Part shown: in pieces, positions 51,180 through 64,000 of the stretch
How the letters are laid out: each line of letters opens with the position of its first letter
Numbering within the stretch: the first letter of the stretch is position 1
Assembly (NCBI RefSeq): GCF_021018895.1
Contig: NC_079373.1
Span: 19,041,501-19,105,500 of the forward strand
Source: Seriola aureovittata
Lineage: Eukaryota; Chordata; Actinopteri; Carangiformes; Carangidae
DNA length: 64,000 nt
Reading direction: 5' to 3'
The notes under the pieces: model-generated
What the model was told of the DNA's origin: nothing
The model's input: the letters and a program-made list of their open reading frames with translations, nothing else
Database searches by the model: none
Translations under genes and position numbers: made by a program

Positions 51180-53389
51180 TGGGGGGGGGGTTTAGCATGT
51201 TGCAATGGGGAACACTATCCGCAATCAATAAAGAGCTTGTTTGAAGTCCCGTGCCCCACACAATGTTGGAGAAATCTCATGAGAGGGAAGGCTAGATTTC
51301 ATTGCAGGAAGAGCAACATGAGAGAGAAAGAGAGGGTGAGGAGCAGAGGAGGAGGAGGAGGAGGAGGGAGCACATCTATGTTGGCCCAAATTGGATAATG
51401 ATCTTTCTGATTGGAGTGAAGCTTCTGTGGCAAGCGGCACACAAAGGAGCTGCCTGTCTCTCAAAGGCGCAAAGCAGTGGGTGGGACATGGCTAATATCA
51501 TTTTCAGAGGGAAGGTGAAGTTATGTTTGTGGCAAACTCTGCAAACACAAGCTCATCCATTTGAGGATTAACAGCTCCCACAATGCATTCCCATAATGCT
51601 TTACAGCTATTCCCATCATCCCCACAATGGAGGCAATGATCAGAATTGATGTTAATGATCCTTCCTCTTAACCTGACATCAAAAACAGCCCCCCTCCCTC
51701 CCTCCGTCCTCTCTCTCTCTCTCTCCCTCTCTTTTTCTCCACCCCCCTCCGACTCATCAGTGTGGTCGCCTGGCCTGGGAACACTGGTGCTGAGGTGACT
51801 GGTATGCCTCTTGGGGTGCTATTACTTTACTGGTAAACAATCGGCCCATTGTGTCGCACTGAAGTCGTGTGTGCCTTCACAGCTCGCCGGCCTTTCATAT
51901 GCAGTGAGAGGTGGTATGGGCTGGAGGCAGAATGCGCACACTCAGCAGAGCAGCCTGGACGAGGTCTTGAGACACACAGCTGGCTATAATCTCCCTCCCT
52001 CTCTGTCTCTCAGTCAGTGTGTGTGTGTGTGTGCGTGCATGTGAGTGTGAGTGCGTGAGAAAGAAAAACACCAAACACGCATACCACACAGCCACAGACA
52101 AGAGCGATACTCTCAGCTATCCAAACAGATGTGTGCGAATGAACAACAGCGAGACTCGACAGAGGGGAGTAAAAAGAGGGAAATCGACGTTCATGCAGCT
52201 CAGTGTGAAAACTTGTAGTGCGCCGAAACCTACTGAAATAGAAGCCTCTGTCTTCACAGACAAACTGCAGCGCATCCACCAGCTCTCCCCCACACAGCGT
52301 CTCCGCCGAGGCCATTTCCACAACGTAGAGCGTCAGGGCCAGTGCAAACAGCAGCGCAGGACTGGACGAAGACATTTTCCTGACCTGCAGACAAAAAACA
52401 CACATTGCAGAATGAAGCGTCGGCTCAACACACGGAAAGCACACAGAGCAGGAGTGATGACATGAAAGGGTTCTCTCTTGACGAAATTCTCAGATGACAG
52501 CCAGATGTTGCCTTTCAGTGTGACAGGCTAGAAGGGGGATCCAGCTCTTTACGCATTCACATTTGCACGCTTGTTCAAGATGCTACGACTCCCTGTGTTA
52601 AATAATGTTTATATGCATTGACCTACTAACTCAGAAAAGGCCTATTGCGTGAGACAAATGATGCCAAATTAGCAGTTTTTGGCTCCCCCCCACACCCCCC
52701 ACCCCCTCGACAGTTATCTCCCGCTGTCACCATGTCGCACCTGAGAGAAGTGCTTATTGTGGAGGAAAAAGTAGACGGTATCTCTGGTTTCACACCCTTA
52801 CACAACTCTCCAGAAGTTGCAAGACCGGCTGCTCGATAGTTAACTATCTGAAAAGCTAGACTCAGCATATATTTTCCCCTTGCTCACCCTGAAGCGAGCT
52901 CACTGACCCTCAGACCTACCGCCCCCTATCTGCCGGCAGAAAAGACCAGCTGTTTGCTCCGAGTCCAGCGAACGGCGCACCATCCAGACAGAGAGGAGAA
53001 TAAAACACCTCTCAACTCCTTTCTTCTATCGTGTGAGATTACCTGTTGCACAAACGCCTCAAAGCTTCATCCGTGTCATGTATGCATCTTCAACTTTCTC
53101 TGTTGCATGCGAATTAAGAGATGCCCGGTTGCTCATATTGCACAAAAAAAGAAAAAAGGAAAAAAAAATTGTATGCGAGCAATGCATCAGCTCAGCCCGA
53201 AGCGGTTTTCTCACCCATAAAGCGAAGAAGACATCGTTACAACCCCGCCAGAGGTCTTTCAATACACGCACAGCACAACCGCAGAGTACAAAACTACTTA
53301 TTCCCTCTGGTTACCTTCATTCTGCTGCTCTCCGTTCTCCGGCAGGTGTGGCAAAGTGAGTGGGGTCCGTGTCTTTGCTGGGTCTCCAT
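48709..53389 (-). CDS. igf2: Insulin-like growth factor II precursor, 4 coding exons (full span)
   Basis: Secreted growth-factor precursor that signals through the IGF1 receptor. Coding join on the minus strand: 53389-53315, 52384-52234, 50587-50406, 48948-48709 (648 bp, 215 aa plus TGA). All introns are GT-AG and phases fit (0, 1, 0). Residues 1-28 are the fish-type N-terminal extension, and about 29-52 form a hydrophobic signal peptide. The B domain (about 53-76) carries [14 protein letters not shown], the C domain is 77-90, the A domain starts GIVEECCF at 91 and ends at Cys110-Ala111, the D domain is about 112-117, and a basic E peptide follows to 215. All six insulin-fold cysteines are present (56, 68, 96, 97, 101, 110). 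The A-domain motif and long basic E peptide separate it from IGF-I and insulin. Length equals usual teleost IGF-II. Whether it is the a or b paralogue cannot be decided from sequence alone; linkage to th favours the igf2b locus of zebrafish naming. Confidence 0.97.
48949..50405 (-). other. igf2: igf2 intron 3
   Basis: GT-AG intron of 1457 bp. Mostly unique sequence with a (TC)n(AC)n tract at about 50079-50120. No other gene seen. Confidence 0.9.
50406..50587 (-). CDS. igf2: igf2 coding exon 3 (C, A, D domains and start of E)
   Basis: The acceptor is TCCTCAG|GTAGGCC and the donor CAG|GTACAT (phase 0). Residues 77-136 include the short basic C domain, the A domain with [20 protein letters not shown], the PAKSE D domain, and RDVSATSLQ of the E peptide. 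Confidence 0.96.
50588..52233 (-). other. igf2: igf2 intron 2
   Basis: GT-AG intron of 1646 bp. It holds a (GT)n tract at about 51125-51178 followed by a G-run, a GAG/GGA-rich patch near 51345-51368, CT-rich sequence near 51690-51735, and a TG tract near 52016-52034. Long frames here are repeat-driven and not coding. Confidence 0.9.
51125..51178. repeat. (GT)n microsatellite in igf2 intron 2
   Basis: About 27 GT units, then TCT and a 10-G run. Confidence 0.95.
52234..52384 (-). CDS. igf2: igf2 coding exon 2 (signal peptide and B domain)
   Basis: The acceptor is CTGCAG|GTCAGG and the donor is TTCA|GTAGGT (phase 1). It encodes the hydrophobic leader ([18 protein letters not shown]) and the B domain up to the codon for Ser76, which is split across intron 2. 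Reading past the donor leaves the IGF family sequence at once, which supports the boundary. Confidence 0.95.
52385..53314 (-). other. igf2: igf2 intron 1
   Basis: GT-AG intron of 930 bp (donor GTAACC, acceptor CTGCAG). It contains a C-rich stretch near 52685-52710 and a GCCCCCTA-containing site near 52920. No independent coding sequence recognised. Confidence 0.88.
53315..53389 (-). CDS. igf2: igf2 coding exon 1 (residues 1-25)
   Basis: Encodes [18 protein letters not shown] and then seven further residues ending MK, a segment typical of teleost IGF-II N-termini. The donor is AAG|GTAACC, phase 0. The ATG at 53389-53387 is the first ATG downstream of the predicted TATA box; I see no ATG in the inferred 5' leader (about 53390-53515). 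Met24 here and Met29 in exon 2 are later in-frame starts. Confidence 0.93.
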
Positions 53390-53540
53390 GTCAGATGGCA
53401 GTAGTCAAAACGTTGGTGGGGGGGTTTATTTGGTTGGAGAGATTGCAGGTGAGTTAGTTTCCCAGTTGGTGAGGCTATAGAGATGATGTGTGACAGGCTG
53501 TCCCAAAGACCAGGCGACAGGCAAAACTTCTCAGGGAGAA

Positions 53541-53550
53541 GTATTATATA
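53541..53550 (-). promoter_or_regulatory. igf2: igf2 TATA box
   Basis: The minus strand reads TATATAATAC about 150 bp upstream of the igf2 ATG. A start site about 25-30 bp downstream would lie near 53515-53520, giving a 5' leader of about 125 nt. The position fits a proximal promoter, but the start site itself is inferred. Confidence 0.65.
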
Positions 53551-53553
53551 CCA

Positions 53554-53586
53554 AACACGCCCCTTACACCCACACCCCACCCCCTC
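53554..53586 (-). promoter_or_regulatory. igf2: GC/CACCC-box cluster upstream of the igf2 TATA box
   Basis: On the minus strand this reads as consecutive G-rich boxes (GGGGGTGGGGTG, GGGTGTAAGGGGCGTG) ending a few bases upstream of the TATA box. Such boxes bind Sp/KLF-family factors in many growth-factor promoters. Binding here is inferred. Confidence 0.5.
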
Positions 53587-55391
53587 GCTCCTCCTCTTCA
53601 CGGCTGGTAAAAAAAAGAAAGAAAGAAAGAAAGAAAAAAAAAACGGTCCAGAGACGTTTTATGGAAAAGTGCTTAAAGGGAGAAAAAGCAAAAAGAAGAA
53701 AGAGAGGGAGAGAGTGAGAGTGACAAAAATATGGAACAATTCCATAGGCATTTTCCACGTTTACGCACTGTAACCTACAATCACAATGTTTACACACAGG
53801 ACGCAGACTGAACAAGAATAGACGTAATTCCTCAGACTCCAAGAAAAATGTCAATGTCTCCGCCCTGCTGTAATTAAGATTAACATTCAGAGTGGGAGCA
53901 GTGCGGCCAAGGTCTGCGGCTTCCCTCTGACTCAGGTGAAGATGTAGTCACTGGGGTCAAACCTGACTGACACTGCAGTGGAGGTTGAGTGCTGAGGTTG
54001 TCCTAGCAGAGGTATGCTGGGGTTGATACGGAGGGGGAGAATGATGCAGCAGTGACTCTCAGTGACTGATACAGAGATATATGGGTGTGACGAAGAGTCA
54101 GACGTGTAGTAGAAAAGAATCGGCTGCTCACGAATAAAATAATAATAATATTAAACTAATCCATGCATCACTCATACCTTGTGGATAACCACACTCTGTC
54201 CTGTCCAGATGTGAAGCCTCATCCAGATGTTGCACAGGCAGCTTTACAATAGAAAAAAATAGAGGCTGCAAGCATCAATCTGGAAAATATGATTTTACAT
54301 GTAAGCGTAGCGCATTCACTTTCTTTCTTTATAAAACAGTTGGAGGGTTCCTTTACGTAAGTGTGGCTTCTGCAGAAGGTAAGGATCTGGACATGTCTTC
54401 AGACTCAGACTGACACCTAGTGGTCCGGGTAGTGAACCTCCATTTGTTTGTCTCACAGCTTGCAGCAGGTTGGATGGCTGCTTTGTGTGTTGGGCTGCTG
54501 GTCCAGGATCTGATTCACAACGTCTTCCCTGACCAGCAGGAAGGTTGTCCGGGCAAGCTCCCAAAAGTTTCCTCTTTCATTAGGAATTTGTTATTGTTAT
54601 ATTGTGTCATAACTCATGGACAGTAAGTTGCCCCAAATAGCAAATAGGTATAAAGCAGATCAATTTGAGTTTTTATCATTGATCTAGGTCTCTGTACTAT
54701 TAATGTAGATGGTAGTCATAGCCTACAACACAATTTTTCCAATGTCATAGGCTACTTTCTAAAGTTTTTTTTTTCCCGTCCATATTTGTAGTTTCTTTTG
54801 TCATTCACATTTTATATAAGCTTGTTTTCAACCACGAATGACATTGCAAAACAGCTCATTGTGGTTAAGGGCAGGAGGAGAGAATTAAGAAGATTTAGTT
54901 CTTTAATAAGCTCAATAAGAATCTGCTGTGATTTTTACATCAGGCAACCTGCTGGACAGCCCCCTCTTGTGGCAGACAAATGTAAACTGTTATTCAGCCA
55001 ATCACATGAATGAGGCTTTTCTGTCTCTCTGGTCAGACCTGAGAGGAAAGGATTATCATAAAGACTCACATATAATTGTCTGTTTTTCACAGGAGCTGCA
55101 GAACTAAACTTAGCTGTAAAGATGACAGCAAAAGGTAATGTTGCAATTATTTATTATTTGACAGATTCTTTTTACGGAAGCAGTAATCAACAGTTCATAA
55201 CATGGAAAGAATTTTTCATCATTTCTTTTCTTTTTTCTATGCATTTGCACACGAAAACAACATAAAACCAAATAAATCTGCAAGTTTAGAGTTAATACTC
55301 AAATACTGAATTCACATGGAAAAAAAAGCCTTTAACACAGAAGAGATAGATTTTTTTTCCTAAATAAAATAGATATGATTTAAATATACAC
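53587..55391. other. igf2-th spacer, no insulin gene seen
   Basis: About 1.8 kb between the igf2 promoter and the putative end of the th transcript. It holds an AAAG-type purine tract (53610-53640), AT-rich DNA, two CTCF-like motifs (54413-54423, 54958-54975), and two short stretches with plus-strand splice-like borders (from 54459, and 55093-55134). I looked for insulin B-chain and A-chain signatures in the translated frames and saw none. Confidence 0.7.
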
Positions 55392-55839
55392 TTTATTATA
55401 CCGTTATTTTTTCTTTGATTTTAAAATAATTATACCATACCCATTTAGTTTTATTTTAATACATTCATTATCACAGTTCCCTTTGATTTTGGTTCAAATT
55501 CTGACATAATTCTCAAACAACACAAATTTGCTTTAAAAGCATGAATGGCCCAGTCGATAAAACCCCATCATTCCACAAAAGGATCCACACTCAGCGAGGC
55601 GTGAAACATCTTTGGAAACGTTGCCTGCGCCGTGTATTGAGGTTTTTAATGGTTGCAACCTTGTTGGCCAAACAGCCTTCCACAACAAGCGACAACTCAG
55701 CAGGAACAGCATCATACTGGAGGTACAGCACAGAAAGATGAACACATCGGTCTTGTTTTACACGTCGGACGTCGCAGAGCACAGCGGAGAGGAAGCAAAC
55801 AACAGCAGGATGGGCACAGACTGAGCGAGGGGGGCATCA
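55392..55839 (-). other. th: Probable th 3' UTR
   Basis: Follows the th stop codon. Two AATAAA hexamers on the minus strand (55455-55450 and 55397-55392) would give a 3' UTR of roughly 390-450 nt. Small open frames on both strands look like chance. Confidence 0.55.
55450..55455 (-). terminator. th: Candidate poly(A) signal for th
   Basis: TTTATT on plus equals AATAAA on minus, about 385 nt downstream of the th stop. A second copy lies at 55392-55397. Which one is used is unknown. Confidence 0.45.
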
Positions 55840-62223
<6,384 letters not shown>

Positions 62224-62358
62224 CTTTAGTCTTCTGTATTATCTTTGTTTGCGAGTCAAAGTGTGACTGGAGTGACAGTGTAGCTGTGGCGCTCACGAGA
62301 CCTCTCAAGCTGTGCTGTGCGCCCAGAGCTTTCCTTTTTTGTTGAGACAGGTTCCCTC

Positions 62359-62366
62359 TTTTTATG
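62359..62366 (-). promoter_or_regulatory. th: th TATA box
   Basis: The minus strand reads CCATAAAAAGAGG about 140 bp upstream of the th ATG. Expected start site near 62335. Confidence 0.65.
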
Positions 62367-62387
62367 GGGTCATTTGTTTGCAGTTTC

Positions 62388-62395
62388 TGACGTCA
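62388..62395 (-). promoter_or_regulatory. th: th cAMP response element (TGACGTCA)
   Basis: A perfect palindromic CRE 21 bp upstream of the TATA box. A CRE just upstream of TATA is a known essential element of mammalian TH promoters, bound by CREB-family factors. Function here is inferred from position and sequence. Confidence 0.8.
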
Positions 62396-62402
62396 AACAC
62401 GC

Positions 62403-62408
62403 TAATCC
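62403..62408 (-). promoter_or_regulatory. th: Bicoid-type homeodomain site (GGATTA) upstream of th
   Basis: The minus strand reads GGATTA close to the CRE, the core for Pitx/Otx factors. Pitx3 acts on TH in midbrain neurons. A short motif, so weak on its own. Confidence 0.3.
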
Positions 62409-62478
62409 CGCTCTAATCAATCAATGCGCAGAATCTATCAGTCACAACGTAACTTGGAGCCGTCTATTTACAGAGATA

Positions 62479-62486
62479 TGACCTTT
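62479..62486 (-). promoter_or_regulatory. th: NBRE (AAAGGTCA) upstream of th
   Basis: An exact 8-bp NR4A monomer site on the minus strand, about 145 bp upstream of the predicted start. NR4A2 (Nurr1) regulates TH in dopaminergic neurons, so the site is plausible, but an 8-bp match can arise by chance. Confidence 0.4.
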
Positions 62487-62976
62487 TGTAAAGTGCATAC
62501 AAACACAGAGAATTTTCAAACAGAGCGTATTACTAATGTTTGGCACATTTACACTCATGTTAATCATCAATAATACAATGAATGTTGAATTTACAATAAA
62601 ATTAACATTTTAAGTGCATTTCAAGTTATTATGATTTATATATTTTTTTACTTTAACAGAACATCTTGATAATTTAATCTCTAAACATTTCTTTATAATA
62701 ATTTAATGTAAATTTCGTATTAAATGGTTTTTCAAGTTTTTTCTTCTCAGTTCATGTTTGTTTAATCATAAGTTTTTACATAAGTAAGGTGCAGTTTTGT
62801 GGTTACAAAAAACAGCTGGAAACACTGTAGTCAACTTAAGACAATAATGAAAGCTTTGACCTCAGGGCTTTACATAAAGGTTAGACCTGAGAAAAGTCAA
62901 CTGTGGAAAATTAAGTCACTTTATCAGTTCAATCCAATCTCCACAGATCCTCACAAAATTAGATTTGATTGTGGAA

Positions 62977-63045
<69 letters not shown>

Positions 63046-64000
63046 ATGAGGAAAGTGAGAACAACACATTGTTTTCCTGTTTGGGCCATTGTGTTTGATT
63101 CTTACCTCAGCAACAACTAAATCAAGTGACTGTGCGCTGCTTTTGGCTGAGGACTGTGGTGGTTATCGCCCACAATCACAAGATTGTGGAGTGATGTATG
63201 GTGCCCACAGGCTAGAACAGGTAAAGGGATTGTCTTTGGACCTCTGGCCACACGCTGCCACAGCAGCAACCTTACAAGAGTGCGGAGAAGACAAACGGAC
63301 CCCAGTGTGACTCTTCCTCCAGAACACACAGGATGAAAATGCTAAAGAGCACCGATGTAGCCCCGGGCACAGACAGCGGCATTTCCTTCATTTATTGGGG
63401 GATGACAGCGTGAGTATGAAGAAAGAAAGATAAAACAAACAGACAATAAGATAGAAACCACCTTTCCACCTTGTTAGCCTCTTCTCTGCATGGAAACAGA
63501 ATAAATTATCTTTAATAATGAAGCTTTTTGCCTTTTTTCTCTTTATTTTGACCTTTATATGACATAAAAGACTGAGCAACAGGCAGTAGCTTGACATTTA
63601 TTCAGAGATAGGAACAATTATCAATTTCATGGTTTGTTCCATCCACGTCTTTTAAGTAGTTTTTTATTTTTTTTATTTTTTTTAAAGCAACCAGAAATCT
63701 TACAAATGACTCCTGGGGTCGATGTAGATGATAAGAGATAGAACAGTTAGATTACTTGCTGCCATAATAATACACAAGTTATTGAGGCTCCCCAGAGAGA
63801 GACATGTTAAAACAGCCAGGAAAACATTTGCCATTCAAAAATACATCTCTGACCAAAAAAGTAACATAATATTTTTACATAATTGTGTATCTATACTAAC
63901 TGAGTCTAGGAAGAAAAAGAAATTTGATATAGAACAATTGTATTCCAAACCACAAGAGATTTAATGATTGTACAGCAGCCCACCAGATTTTGTGTCTGTG
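62487..64000. other. th upstream flank, no gene
   Basis: AT-rich DNA, a (CA)n microsatellite at 62979-63042, and a perfect 8-bp-stem hairpin CCACAATC...GATTGTGG near 63169-63188. Short frames on both strands match no family I know. Confidence 0.6.
62979..63042. repeat. (CA)n microsatellite
   Basis: Uninterrupted run of about 32 AC/CA dinucleotides. Confidence 0.97.

Noticed and set aside
52019..52465. 148-codon plus-strand frame across igf2 exon 2
   Set aside because: Antisense shadow of the real exon, extended by a TG repeat.
54316..54564. 82-codon minus-strand frame between igf2 and th, considered as a missing insulin gene
   Set aside because: No B-chain or A-chain cysteine pattern and no signal peptide.

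Overview
The window is teleost (ray-finned fish) nuclear DNA, probably from a percomorph. The evidence is two intron-split genes whose reconstructed proteins are clear fish insulin-like growth factor II (215 aa) and fish tyrosine hydroxylase (489 aa), abundant (CA)n/(TG)n microsatellites, and remnants of transposons and LINEs of kinds common in fish. The sequence has no gaps. Species assignment from the IGF-II sequence alone would be a guess.

Layout. Positions 1-46,800 (about 47 kb) hold no protein-coding gene that I can support. This part is unique AT-rich DNA, long microsatellites, a hAT-like non-autonomous transposon (10389-11057), small inverted-repeat elements (16138-16197, 21532-21885, 25243-25574, one end at 39960-39987), a decayed L1-like LINE fragment (about 29830-31260), and the 3' end of a CR1/L2-type LINE on the minus strand (about 33905-34460). 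Most open frames here read through CA/TG or GA/CT repeats and are not genes. From about 46,840 to 53,550 lies igf2 on the minus strand: four coding exons, a putative long 3' UTR and a TATA/GC-rich promoter. A spacer of about 2 kb follows, then th on the minus strand (55,840-62,223, 13 coding exons, all introns GT-AG) with a TATA box, a consensus CRE and an NR4A-type NBRE upstream. The last 1.5 kb is th upstream flank.

How the genes relate. The two genes are in tandem, th upstream of igf2 in transcriptional order. This matches the vertebrate TH-INS-IGF2 block, except that no insulin gene is visible in the short spacer. IGF-II is a secreted growth factor. TH is the cytosolic rate-limiting enzyme of catecholamine synthesis. 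They share a conserved neighbourhood, not a pathway. Exon boundaries were set by reading the translated frames, matching splice signals, and checking that phases join without a frame break (igf2: 75+151+182+240 bp; th: 1470 bp in total).
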